In this document: positions 1 through 6,648 of the stretch, in pieces
Position numbering within the stretch: position 1 is the stretch's first letter
How the letters are laid out: the number at the start of each line of letters is the position of its first letter
DNA from: an uncultured Prevotella sp.
Lineage (GTDB): Bacteria; Bacteroidota; Bacteroidia; Bacteroidales; Bacteroidaceae
Assembly: GCA_900553965.1 (NCBI GenBank)
Contig: USFX01000034.1
Coordinates: forward strand, 1-16,530
Length of the DNA stretch: 16,530 nt
Direction of reading: 5' to 3'
Notes under the pieces: model-generated
Seen by the model: only the letters and a program-made list of their open reading frames with translations
Told to the model about the DNA's origin: nothing
Databases searched by the model: none
Program-made: the position numbers and the translations under genes

Positions 1-248
1 GCGGCAAGGTCGTAAGGGCCTTACGGCAAGACATTCCCGACGCCGTTATCTTACCGCGACACCGGCCCAGTTTGTAAACGGCTATAAATAAGAAAGTTAC
101 GAAAAGTGTAAATATATCATCACGCCAACCCCTAAATTTTGATACGCGCGAGATTTCGATATTTGAGAGCGGGGAAGAATTATTTTAGAAAGTGGCTGCT
201 CTCGTGAACGTAAAAACAGGAAAAAAGAGAACAGGGACCCCACCCCGG

Positions 249-267
249 CCCTCCCCCAAGGGGAGGG
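249..267. repeat. GC palindrome, CCCTCCCC/GGGGAGGG family
   Basis: Eight-base arms CCCTCCCC (249-256) and GGGGAGGG (260-267) enclose the loop CAA. The left flank ACCCCACCCCGG matches, in inverted orientation, the flank of the palindrome at 13590-13606 (CTGGGGTGGGT). The two are therefore copies of one dispersed repeat rather than independent GC hairpins. This copy is downstream of the minus-strand DJ-1 gene. It could act as a weak terminator or RNA stabiliser, but no T-run follows it directly. Confidence 0.6.
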
Positions 268-317
268 TGCCGACGGGATGAAAGGAGTTTATAGCGGGTG
301 TTGCAGAACAGCCCATG

Positions 318-342
318 AGAGACGCCACGGTGTGACGTCTCT
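318..342. repeat. AGAGACG/CGTCTCT hairpin 3' of the DJ-1 gene
   Basis: Arms AGAGACG (318-324) and CGTCTCT (336-342) enclose a second small stem, CAC-GGT-GTG, at 326-334. It lies about 20 bases after the DJ-1 stop codon in the direction of transcription. There is no U-run, so a classical intrinsic terminator is doubtful. Its shape resembles the GTAGGGAC element at 13433-13519, suggesting a dispersed palindromic repeat; that relationship is inference. Confidence 0.5.
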
Positions 343-361
343 ACGTGCGCTTGACGCTAAT

Positions 362-931
362 TCAGGACTTGCTGTCCATCAGATGCACATAACGCATTCC
401 CTCGGCCACACCTTGGGCCGTCTGTCCATCGGTGAGCATGGTCAGCAGGGCGTAAGCGTAGGGGAATGTGGCGGCCGGGCCTTCACCTGTCGTGATGTTT
501 CCGTCGGTCGTGAAGAGTTCGGCGGTATATGTGGCACCGGTCAGGCGGTCCTCAAAACCGGGATAGCACGTCGCACGGCGGCCGTTAAGCAGTCCCAGCG
601 AGCCGAGCACCATCGGGGCGGCGCAGATCGCGGCGATATGACGGCCGGCGGCATTGTGGCCCAAGAGTGCGGCCCGCAGACCTTCATGGCGGTTGAGATG
701 CTCCGCACCGGGCATTCCGCCGGGCAGCATCAGCAGGTCGGCATCATCCAGTCTTACATCTTCAAAGAGCATGTCCGTCTTGACGGTAACGCCATGGGAC
801 GACTCGACATATTCACTGCCCGTGATGCTCACGGTCTTGACGTCAACTCCGCCACGGCGGAGGATGTCCACTGCAGCCAACGCCTCGATGTCCTCGAAAC
901 CGTCGGCCATAAACTGATAAACTTTGCGCAT
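362..931 (-). CDS. DJ-1/PfpI (ThiJ/YajL-like) family protein
   Basis: Small cytoplasmic protein of the DJ-1 superfamily (189 aa, usual length). Family members are linked to protein deglycation, chaperone activity and oxidative-stress defence; the substrate here is unknown. The N-terminal strand ends in DGFEDIEA (10-17), where E16 corresponds to the glutamate that hydrogen-bonds the active cysteine of DJ-1. The nucleophile elbow is AICAAP with C103, and a typical LPGGMPG loop sits at 69-75. The stretch CYPGFED (about 122-128) is of YajL type. The ATG at 931 is 46 bases after the pdxJ stop, so co-transcription with pdxJ is likely unless the hairpin at 952-987 interferes. Fold assignment is secure; the exact activity is not. 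Confidence 0.9.
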   Translation of the reverse strand: MRKVYQFMADGFEDIEALAAVDILRRGGVDVKTVSITGSEYVESSHGVTVKTDMLFEDVRLDDADLLMLPGGMPGAEHLNRHEGLRAALLGHNAAGRHIAAICAAPMVLGSLGLLNGRRATCYPGFEDRLTGATYTAELFTTDGNITTGEGPAATFPYAYALLTMLTDGQTAQGVAEGMRYVHLMDSKS

Positions 932-951
932 AATTCTTTATTTTTGAGTTA

Positions 952-987
952 TAGGAGTTAGAGGGGTTATCACTCCTCTAACTCCTA
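952..987. repeat. 13-bp inverted repeat over the pdxJ stop codon
   Basis: Perfect arms TAGGAGTTAGAGG (952-964) and CCTCTAACTCCTA (975-987) with a 10-base loop. The pdxJ stop codon (978-980) lies in the right-hand arm. In the pdxJ transcript the hairpin would form at the end of the gene, 21 bases before the DJ-1 start. No U-run follows, so attenuation or mRNA processing is more likely than strong termination. The arms are built from AACTCC/TAACTCCT-like units, which suggests origin from a short tandem repeat that was inverted. Confidence 0.6.
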
Positions 988-1694
988 AGAGCTTCCTTAT
1001 ACATCCTCACCGTCTCCCGCAGTCCCATATACAACGCGTCGCATATCAGGGCGTGGCCGATGCTGACCTCGTCGGTCCATGGAATGCAGCGATGGAAATA
1101 GTGGAGGTTCTGGAGGCTGAGGTCGTGGCCGGCGTTAAGTCCCACCCCCTGACGGCGGGCCTCCTCGGCGGCGGCGATGAAGGGAGCGATGGCCGCCGCG
1201 CGGTCAGCGGCATAGCCGGAAGCGTAGGGCTCGGTGTAGAGCTCAACGCGGTCGGCACCGCACTCGCGCGCCCCGATGACCATCTCCGGGTCGGCGTCGA
1301 CGAAGATTGACGTGCGTATGCCCGCCTCGCGGAAACGGCCCACGACGTCGGTGAGGAACGTGCGGTTGGCGATGGTGTCCCAGCCGTGGTTTGACGTCAG
1401 CTGGCCGATGGCGTCGGGGACGAGCGTCACCTGCGTGGGACGGACCTCAAGGACGAGGTCGGTGAACGACGGGATGGGGTTGCCCTCGATGTTCAGCTCC
1501 GTCGTGATGCGGCCGCGGATGTCGCGCACGTCCTGATAACGGATGTGGCGCTCGTCGGGACGCGGATGGACGGTGATGCCCTCGGCGCCGAACGACTCAC
1601 AGTCGGTAGCCGTGACGAGCACGTCCGGATTGTTGCCGCCGCGGGCATTGCGCAGGGTGGCAACCTTATTGATGTTTACACTTAATTTGGTCAT
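978..1694 (-). CDS. pdxJ: Pyridoxine 5'-phosphate synthase PdxJ
   Basis: Cytoplasmic TIM-barrel enzyme that condenses 3-amino-1-hydroxyacetone phosphate with 1-deoxy-D-xylulose 5-phosphate to pyridoxine 5'-phosphate, the ring-closing step of DXP-dependent vitamin B6 synthesis. The 238 aa length is normal. Family motifs are VNINKVATLRNARGG (6-20; here NINK, as in Bacteroidales, rather than the enterobacterial NIDH), HPRPDERHI (43-51, phosphate/active-site H43, R45, H50), NIEG with catalytic-type E70, NAGHDLSL with H190, and EVSIGHA (209-215). The ATG at 1694 fits the family N-terminus exactly. It is divergent from nadK across a 207-bp gap, and the DJ-1 gene follows it. A -7 match TACCTTTG at 1842-1835 could drive it with a leader of about 130 bases. 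Confidence 0.96.
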   Translation of the reverse strand: MTKLSVNINKVATLRNARGGNNPDVLVTATDCESFGAEGITVHPRPDERHIRYQDVRDIRGRITTELNIEGNPIPSFTDLVLEVRPTQVTLVPDAIGQLTSNHGWDTIANRTFLTDVVGRFREAGIRTSIFVDADPEMVIGARECGADRVELYTEPYASGYAADRAAAIAPFIAAAEEARRQGVGLNAGHDLSLQNLHYFHRCIPWTDEVSIGHALICDALYMGLRETVRMYKEALRS

Positions 1695-1742
1695 TTCTCC
1701 TTAATTTCGATTCGTTTCTGTTCTGTTCTCGTCAAAAATACG

Positions 1743-1750
1743 TAAATTTG
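1743..1750 (+). promoter_or_regulatory. Candidate -7 element for nadK (TAAATTTG)
   Basis: Exact match to the Bacteroidetes TAnnTTTG -7 consensus, pointing to nadK. The implied leader before the ATG at 1902 is about 145 bases. I see no clean TTTG-type -33 box about 20 bases upstream, so the call rests on the -7 match and the intergenic position. Confidence 0.45.
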
Positions 1751-1781
1751 CAGACATCATCGCCCCGTAACGGCGGCGCCA

Positions 1782-1798
1782 CTGCTTCACGGAAGCAG
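1782..1798. repeat. Small hairpin between the facing pdxJ and nadK promoters
   Basis: Arms CTGCTTC (1782-1788) and GAAGCAG (1792-1798) with a three-base loop ACG. It would lie in the leader RNA of both nadK and pdxJ if both candidate promoters are right. It could be an operator-like dyad or a leader hairpin; nothing further supports a function. Confidence 0.4.
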
Positions 1799-1834
1799 GA
1801 AAAGACGTCGCGGCGAAGGCGGACTGCTGCGTGC

Positions 1835-1842
1835 AAAGGTAC
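1835..1842 (-). promoter_or_regulatory. Candidate -7 element for pdxJ (TACCTTTG)
   Basis: Exact match to TAnnTTTG on the minus strand, followed by GCACG, within the 207-bp gap upstream of pdxJ. A TTG at 1857-1855 is too close to be an ideal -33 box. With the plus-strand element at 1743-1750 it forms a face-to-face pair whose transcripts would overlap by roughly 85 bases. Confidence 0.45.
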
Positions 1843-1901
1843 TGAATGTTTGGCAATTAACGGCACACGCACGGCTAAAGATATATAAAACATGGATTTT
1901 T

Positions 1902-2789
1902 ATGACATCACGGAAACTCAATTTCGCCATTTTCGGAAACACATTTCAGGCCAGAAAGTCGGCTGCCATACGCGATGTGCTCGTCTCGCTGGAAAGCCAC
2001 GGGGCGGGAATTTCCGTCGACCGCGAATATCATGACTTCCTCCTAAGAGAAAATCTCATTGAGCCGGGACGGGCTGCAGTGTTCGACGGCGACGGCTTCA
2101 CGGCCGACTTCGTCATCTCCATGGGCGGCGACGGCACGTTCCTCAAGGCCGTCGGACGCGTCGGAGCGAAAGCGATTCCCGTCATCGGCGTCAACATGGG
2201 ACGGCTGGGATTTCTGGCCGACGTCGGACAGGGAGAGTTCGACAACGTCATCGAAGCACTCTACGACGGCAGCTACACGGTGGAGAACCGAGTGGTCATC
2301 ATGGTTGATACCGACGGCGAGCCACTGGCGGGAAGCAACTGCGCCCTGAACGACGTGGCCATCCTCAAGCGGGACAACGCCTCAATGATTTCCATCCACA
2401 CCAGCATCAACGGCGAATATGTCACGACGTTTCAGGCCGACGGCCTTGTCGTGAGCACGCCGACGGGCTCGACGGCCTACTCGCTGTCCAACGGCGGACC
2501 AATCATCGTGCCCGGAACCCACGTACTGGTCCTGACGGCCGTGGCTCCACACAGTCTGAACATACGGCCCATCGTCATCGCCGACGACTCCGAAATCACG
2601 CTGGCCGTGGAAAGCCGCAGCCACAATTTCCTCGTGGCCGTGGACGGACGCTCGGAAAAATGCTGTGACGTGACGCGGCTGACGCTCCGCAAGGCTCCCT
2701 ACGACGTGAAAATCGTCAAGCGCTGCGGCACCCGCTACTTCGACACGCTGCGGCATAAGATGATGTGGGGGAAGGACGCGAGAATCTGA
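1902..2789 (+). CDS. nadK: NAD kinase NadK
   Basis: Phosphorylates NAD to NADP in the cytoplasm, the only route to NADP in most bacteria. The length (295 aa) is typical. The N-terminal strand begins KLNFAIFGN (5-13). The signature GGDGT is at 75-79, preceded by DFVISM. The adenosine-binding ALND motif is at 148-151, and the long conserved stretch from D180 through VSTPTGSTAYSLSNGGP (184-200) follows. The ATG at 1902 is the only one that fits the family start; an ATG at 1892 is in another frame. It is divergent from pdxJ. The stop is followed at once by a 9-bp tandem repeat and the ABC transporter gene, so read-through into the transporter is possible. Confidence 0.96.
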   Translation: MTSRKLNFAIFGNTFQARKSAAIRDVLVSLESHGAGISVDREYHDFLLRENLIEPGRAAVFDGDGFTADFVISMGGDGTFLKAVGRVGAKAIPVIGVNMGRLGFLADVGQGEFDNVIEALYDGSYTVENRVVIMVDTDGEPLAGSNCALNDVAILKRDNASMISIHTSINGEYVTTFQADGLVVSTPTGSTAYSLSNGGPIIVPGTHVLVLTAVAPHSLNIRPIVIADDSEITLAVESRSHNFLVAVDGRSEKCCDVTRLTLRKAPYDVKIVKRCGTRYFDTLRHKMMWGKDARI

Positions 2790-2791
2790 CA

Positions 2792-2863
2792 ATCCTTAAT
2801 GACCTTAAAGTCCTTAAAGACCCTAAAGACCTTAAAGATCTTAAAGTCCCTAAAACCCTTAAA
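2792..2863 (+). repeat. 9-bp tandem repeat, consensus GACCTTAAA
   Basis: Seven consecutive 9-base units run from 2801 to 2863 (GACCTTAAA, GTCCTTAAA, GACCCTAAA, GACCTTAAA, GATCTTAAA, GTCCCTAAA, ACCCTTAAA). A degenerate unit at 2792-2800 precedes them and an A-rich tail follows. The array fills the gap between the nadK stop and the ABC transporter start. If translated it reads as a (T/S/I)LK tripeptide repeat in frame with the transporter. Because the unit is 9 bases, copy-number change would alter leader length without changing frame. Confidence 0.85.
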
Positions 2864-2882
2864 AAAACCTTTCAAAAGAACT

Positions 2883-4568
2883 ATGCTATCAAGACTATTC
2901 CGCAACGCGGAAGAGAAATATCCGGCAAGTGCCATCCTTAAATGGCTGTGGCATGCGTGGCGCGGCAACAGACGGCAGACACTGCTCAACGCCGCCCTCG
3001 GACTGAGCGACGTGGCCGTCAGCCTCGGCTCCGTCTGGGCCATACAGCGCGCCATCGACATCGCCGCTGGAGCGCGGGAGGGTTCGCTGTGGGCGGCCGT
3101 GGGCGTCATGGCCGCGCTGATAGCATGCGAGTTCGGGCTGTCCATCGGCCGCGTGTGGGTCAAGAACATCCTCGGCATACGGGCACAGAACCGAATGCAG
3201 CGCGATATGACGGCCAGACTGCTGTCGTCGGAATGGCGCGGACGCGAACGCTACCACAGCGGCGACATCGTCAACCGACTGGAGCAGGACGTCTCGACCG
3301 TGGTGACATTCCTCACGGAGACGCTGCCGGGAACACTCTCTGTACTGACAATGTTCATCGGAGCATTCATCTATCTGATGCGCATGGACACCGTGCTGGC
3401 CGTCGTCACCGTGGCCATACTCCCGGCGTTCATCATCCTTAGCCGCGTCTACGTGTCGCGGATGAGGAAGTTCACCCGGCTGGTGCGCTCATGCGACAGC
3501 CGCGTGCAGAGCATCCTCCAGGAAACCGTCCAGCACCGGATGGTCGTCAAGACGCTCGAATGCGGCGGGAGCATAATCGGGCGGCTCGACGAGAGCCAGA
3601 CGGAACTGAGGAGGCATGTCCGCCGGCGCACGGCGTTCTCCGTCGTGTCGAACCTCATTCTCAACACGGGATTCTCGCTGGGCTATCTCGTGGCTTTCCT
3701 ATGGAGCGCGCTGCGGCTCTACAACCATACGATTACGTTCGGAGCGATGACGGCGTTCCTTCAGCTGGTCTACCGCATTCAGGGACCGGCACGCGAGCTG
3801 ACGCGGCTCGCACCGGCGTTCGTGGCCGTCTTCACCGCGGCCGAACGGCTCATGGAGCTTGACGACATGCCGCAGGAGGAACAGGAGGAGGAAATCAAGA
3901 TGGACGGGCCGTGCGGCGTAAGGCTGACGGACGTGACATATACGTATGACGGGGGCAACAGACGGGTCATCGACGGACTGACATTCGACTTCCCGCCGGG
4001 CAGCTGCACCGCCATACTGGGCGAGACGGGAGCGGGAAAGACGACACTCGTGCGTCTCATTCTCGCCTTGATAAGGCCGCAGCAGGGACGGGCCGAGATT
4101 TACGGCGCCGGCGGGCACCATGAGCTTTCGGCGCTGACACGCTGCAATTTCGTTTATGTCCCGCAGGGGAACACGCTCCTCAGCGGTACGATACGCGACA
4201 ATCTGCTGCTCGGAAACGCCATGGCGACGGACGACGACATGCGCCGCGCACTGGAAATGGCTTGTGCCGGCTTTGTCTTTGACCTGCCCGAAGGACTGAA
4301 CACGGTGACGTCGGAGGCCGGAGGCGGTCTCAGCGAGGGACAGGCGCAACGCATCGCCATCGCACGCGGACTGCTCCGCGACCGCGCCGTCATGCTCTTT
4401 GACGAGGCGACGAGCGCTCTCGACACGGAGACGGAACGGCAGCTGCTCCAGAATATCCTCAGTACAAAGGAAAAGACGGTCATCTTCATTACCCACCGGC
4501 CGGCCGTGGTGGACTATTGCGACCGTGTGCTCAGGGTCGACCGGGCCACGTCATCCCAAGCTGAATGA
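2883..4568 (+). CDS. ABC exporter half-transporter (fused TMD-NBD)
   Basis: A 561-aa protein from this start: one membrane domain followed by one ATPase domain, expected to act as a dimer in the inner membrane. The substrate cannot be read from sequence. Hydrophobic helices lie around 36-62, 70-88, 148-166, 170-190 and 256-280. The ATPase domain (about 345-555) has Walker A GETGAGKTT (380-388), Q-loop Q428, signature LSEGQ (483-487, E replacing the second G of LSGGQ), Walker B VMLFDEA (503-509), SALD D-loop (511-514) and H-loop H538. An in-frame ATG at 2799 would add 28 residues made of LK-rich tripeptide repeats encoded by the 9-bp array. I prefer 2883 because MLSRLFRNAEEKYP looks like a natural N-terminus. 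It converges on the MutS-like gene with a 25-bp gap. Confidence 0.9.
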   Translation: MLSRLFRNAEEKYPASAILKWLWHAWRGNRRQTLLNAALGLSDVAVSLGSVWAIQRAIDIAAGAREGSLWAAVGVMAALIACEFGLSIGRVWVKNILGIRAQNRMQRDMTARLLSSEWRGRERYHSGDIVNRLEQDVSTVVTFLTETLPGTLSVLTMFIGAFIYLMRMDTVLAVVTVAILPAFIILSRVYVSRMRKFTRLVRSCDSRVQSILQETVQHRMVVKTLECGGSIIGRLDESQTELRRHVRRRTAFSVVSNLILNTGFSLGYLVAFLWSALRLYNHTITFGAMTAFLQLVYRIQGPARELTRLAPAFVAVFTAAERLMELDDMPQEEQEEEIKMDGPCGVRLTDVTYTYDGGNRRVIDGLTFDFPPGSCTAILGETGAGKTTLVRLILALIRPQQGRAEIYGAGGHHELSALTRCNFVYVPQGNTLLSGTIRDNLLLGNAMATDDDMRRALEMACAGFVFDLPEGLNTVTSEAGGGLSEGQAQRIAIARGLLRDRAVMLFDEATSALDTETERQLLQNILSTKEKTVIFITHRPAVVDYCDRVLRVDRATSSQAE

Positions 4569-4593
4569 CCAAAACAGCATTGACAGTTTGGGA

Positions 4594-6561
4594 TTATCGG
4601 AGCACATCGGCAAGAATTCCTTTCAGAAGATGGGTCGCATTCTGATTGCGCGCCACGCCGGGCGTAATCTTATAGGTGTATGTTATCTCGTCCGAAAGGC
4701 GTATTTCAAAGCAGAAATTGTGAAAACGGCCGGTTTCATCGTCGGCCATATGGGACAATTCGAGGTCGTGGGTGGCTATGACGCCGCTCACGGGCAGGTG
4801 CGAAATGGCCTCAAGGAACATCCGCGAGCCATTCAGTTTGTCCAGCGAATTAGTGCCTTTCAGTATCTCGTCAAGTATGATGAGCGTATGGCGGTGGCCC
4901 CGGCAATGGTCTATGAGTTGGCGGAGACGGAGCAGTTCGGCGTTGAAATAGCTGATTCCATGGGCAAGATCGTCGCTCGTCCGCATGCTCGAAAAGAGCG
5001 AGAAGAGCGACACGCGGAAGCTCTCGGCGAAGACGGGCATTCCGTTCATGGCCAGAATATAGTTCACTCCGAGCGAACGCAGGAAGGTGCTCTTGCCCGC
5101 CATGTTTGCTCCGGTGACTATATAATAATGTGTGCCGTCAATCGTGAAGTCGTTACGCACGGCCCGCGCACCAAGGAAAGGATGCCACAGGTCGCGTGCT
5201 TCGTACGTTAGCTCGATGGAATCGACGATTTCCGCACGTCCCGCTGACGGCTCATTATATCTGAACGTGGCCATCGAGACAAGCGCGTCGGTCATGCTTA
5301 CCTCGTCAATCCAGCGGTCGATGCTGCCGGTATAGGCTTCCTGCCAACGGCTGAAACGTCTCACGAGGAAGATGTCGCTGAGAAAAAGGGCGTCGAAGAA
5401 TATCAGTCCGAGCACATTCCCGCGTCTGTCGAGACCGTCAAGAATACGCCGCAGGTCGTCAAAAGCACCGATGGAATGGTGCAAATCGGCCGTTATGGCA
5501 GTAAGGACGGAGGACGGACCCGCCGCCGGAGACGCTGTCGCAATATCTGGAGAGTCACTATGACGCACGATTATCTTCACCAGCTCACCGTATGCCCGCA
5601 GCTCTTTGTGAAGCCGGCCGGCCGAAGAGCCGATCTTTTTCAACGGTCCTGCACACAACATGAGTGCTATGAACAGGTTCGCCGTTCCCCAAAGCACGGC
5701 CAATCCCGATGGAATGGACGTAAATATGCACAACAGCACGGAAGCAAAGAAGCCCGCGATGGAAGCCCACGAGAGTCCCAAGGCAACGATGGAATGGGCA
5801 AATCCGGGCATTTTCATCGTTTTCACCGTGCGCAATGCCGATTTAACCGAGGCGGTGTCGATATGTCCGCGGATGCCTCTTGAAATGAATTCGGTGCGCA
5901 ACGGCTCCATCCCGGCCAATGCGTCAACCGCCTCGCGCTGCCTCTCGATTTCCCCGCAAAGTCTTTTAACGACTTCACTCTGCTTTTCCTCGCTTCCTTT
6001 TTCTTCGATGAAACCGCCGTTTTCTGCGTCTTCACGGTTCTGAGGAAGTACTGAAAGCATCGCTGCAAGGCGGTCGCTGCCGCCTGACGTGACGGTGCGG
6101 TTGATACGGTGGAACAGCGATTGCGCCCCGAATATGTCCATATCGTAGGCAAACGGATGGGCCGCATCGGCATATCGGCGGCCATCGTCGAACGGAGTGA
6201 AATCGCCGGAGAGATACTTCAGTTCGTTTTCATATACGGAGCAAAGGTCTGTCCGACGCTCCATCCGGTCGCAACAGCTCACGTCCAACCGCCTCGCGAC
6301 GATATATCCGACGGCCATAAGCGCGCCACAGCAAAGCCACCACCATCCGCCGTAAACGGTATAAGCCGCTACTGCGGCCACCGCGGCCACAAAAGCAGCC
6401 AGCCCAACGGCCACACAAATACGGCTGCGACGCTTCAACCGCGCAATATCAGACTTCAGCGAAGCCGCGCGGACGCTGTAATAAGACGCCCGGTCGATAT
6501 TCTTTTCGCTACAATCAGCCGCCCGGCCGCTATAAGATGTATTGATGTTATTCTCCTTCAT
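4594..6561 (-). CDS. Membrane-anchored MutS-family ATPase
   Basis: 655-aa protein with a C-terminal MutS-type ATPase but no recognisable mismatch-binding domain. Two hydrophobic hairpins (about 48-68 with 73-90, and 255-280 with 285-304) predict four membrane spans. The ATPase has Walker A GANMAGKST (484-492), a MutS-type SYFNAEL signature (537-543), Walker B LIILDE (560-565) and H-loop ATHD (596-599), so ATP hydrolysis is probably intact. Classical mismatch repair is unlikely; similar genes are often annotated simply as MutS family proteins in Bacteroidetes, with unknown role. The ATG at 6561 is about 17 bases after a -7-like TACCTTTA (6585-6578) and downstream of the terminator at 6617-6648, so it probably has its own promoter. 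Confidence 0.88.
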   Translation of the reverse strand: MKENNINTSYSGRAADCSEKNIDRASYYSVRAASLKSDIARLKRRSRICVAVGLAAFVAAVAAVAAYTVYGGWWWLCCGALMAVGYIVARRLDVSCCDRMERRTDLCSVYENELKYLSGDFTPFDDGRRYADAAHPFAYDMDIFGAQSLFHRINRTVTSGGSDRLAAMLSVLPQNREDAENGGFIEEKGSEEKQSEVVKRLCGEIERQREAVDALAGMEPLRTEFISRGIRGHIDTASVKSALRTVKTMKMPGFAHSIVALGLSWASIAGFFASVLLCIFTSIPSGLAVLWGTANLFIALMLCAGPLKKIGSSAGRLHKELRAYGELVKIIVRHSDSPDIATASPAAGPSSVLTAITADLHHSIGAFDDLRRILDGLDRRGNVLGLIFFDALFLSDIFLVRRFSRWQEAYTGSIDRWIDEVSMTDALVSMATFRYNEPSAGRAEIVDSIELTYEARDLWHPFLGARAVRNDFTIDGTHYYIVTGANMAGKSTFLRSLGVNYILAMNGMPVFAESFRVSLFSLFSSMRTSDDLAHGISYFNAELLRLRQLIDHCRGHRHTLIILDEILKGTNSLDKLNGSRMFLEAISHLPVSGVIATHDLELSHMADDETGRFHNFCFEIRLSDEITYTYKITPGVARNQNATHLLKGILADVLR

Positions 6562-6577
6562 GAACTTGTTTATATAA

Positions 6578-6585
6578 TAAAGGTA
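6578..6585 (-). promoter_or_regulatory. Candidate -7 element for the MutS-like gene
   Basis: TACCTTTA on the minus strand matches seven of eight positions of TAnnTTTG and sits 17 bases before the ATG. It is directly downstream of the intrinsic terminator of the M23 gene, where a fresh promoter would be needed. No obvious -33 box. Confidence 0.35.
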
Positions 6586-6611
6586 CGCATATAAATACCC
6601 GAAGGCATAAT

Positions 6612-6648
6612 AAAAAATGGCTAAAGGACGTCATTTTCCTTTAGCCAT
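6612..6648 (-). terminator. Intrinsic terminator embedded in the end of the double-M23 gene
   Basis: Perfect 12-bp stem: ATGGCTAAAGGA (6617-6628) pairs with TCCTTTAGCCAT (6637-6648) around an 8-base loop. In the minus-strand transcript the stem is followed immediately by a U-run (6616 down to 6611). The upstream arm encodes the last codons of the M23 protein (Met-Ala-Lys-Gly) and the TGA stop (6633-6631) lies in the loop. It separates the obgE-pgeF-M23 unit from the MutS-like gene. Confidence 0.85.

Larger units (their letters stand above)
1..361. other. Left-edge stretch without a confident gene
   Basis: No gene can be called with confidence here. Positions 3-77 on the plus strand are open from the window edge to a TAA (24 codons) and could be the C-terminus of a gene entering from the left. 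I recognise no family in it, and codon use (TTA, CGA, CAA, TTG) is not convincing. It contains a near-perfect palindrome at 11-25 (CGTAAGG, one base, CCTTACG). All minus-strand frames are closed near the edge. From 78 to about 240 the DNA is AT-rich with no clear promoter. Two short palindromic repeats, at 249-267 and 318-342, lie downstream of the DJ-1 gene and are listed separately. Confidence 0.4.

Noticed and set aside
3..77. Partial gene end at the left edge
   Set aside because: Only 24 open codons, no recognisable family and atypical codons; kept as a remark in the left-edge entry.
278..961. Long plus-strand ORF opposite the DJ-1 gene
   Set aside because: It is the antisense shadow of a clear DJ-1 family gene with intact motifs and has no recognisable protein features.
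2799..2882. Start of the ABC transporter at ATG 2799
   Set aside because: The extra 28 residues come entirely from a 9-bp tandem repeat; ATG 2883 gives a natural N-terminus. Not excluded experimentally.
3699..4496. 265-codon minus-strand ORF within the ABC transporter
   Set aside because: Overlaps the conserved ATPase motifs on the other strand and has no domain signature.
4569..4593. Bidirectional terminator between the convergent ABC and MutS-like genes
   Set aside because: Only CCAAA/TTTGG arms with a 13-base interior and no U-run; too weak to call.
4594..6561. Mismatch repair gene mutS or mutS2
   Set aside because: No mismatch-binding N-terminus and no Smr domain; membrane segments present, so only the ATPase is MutS-like.
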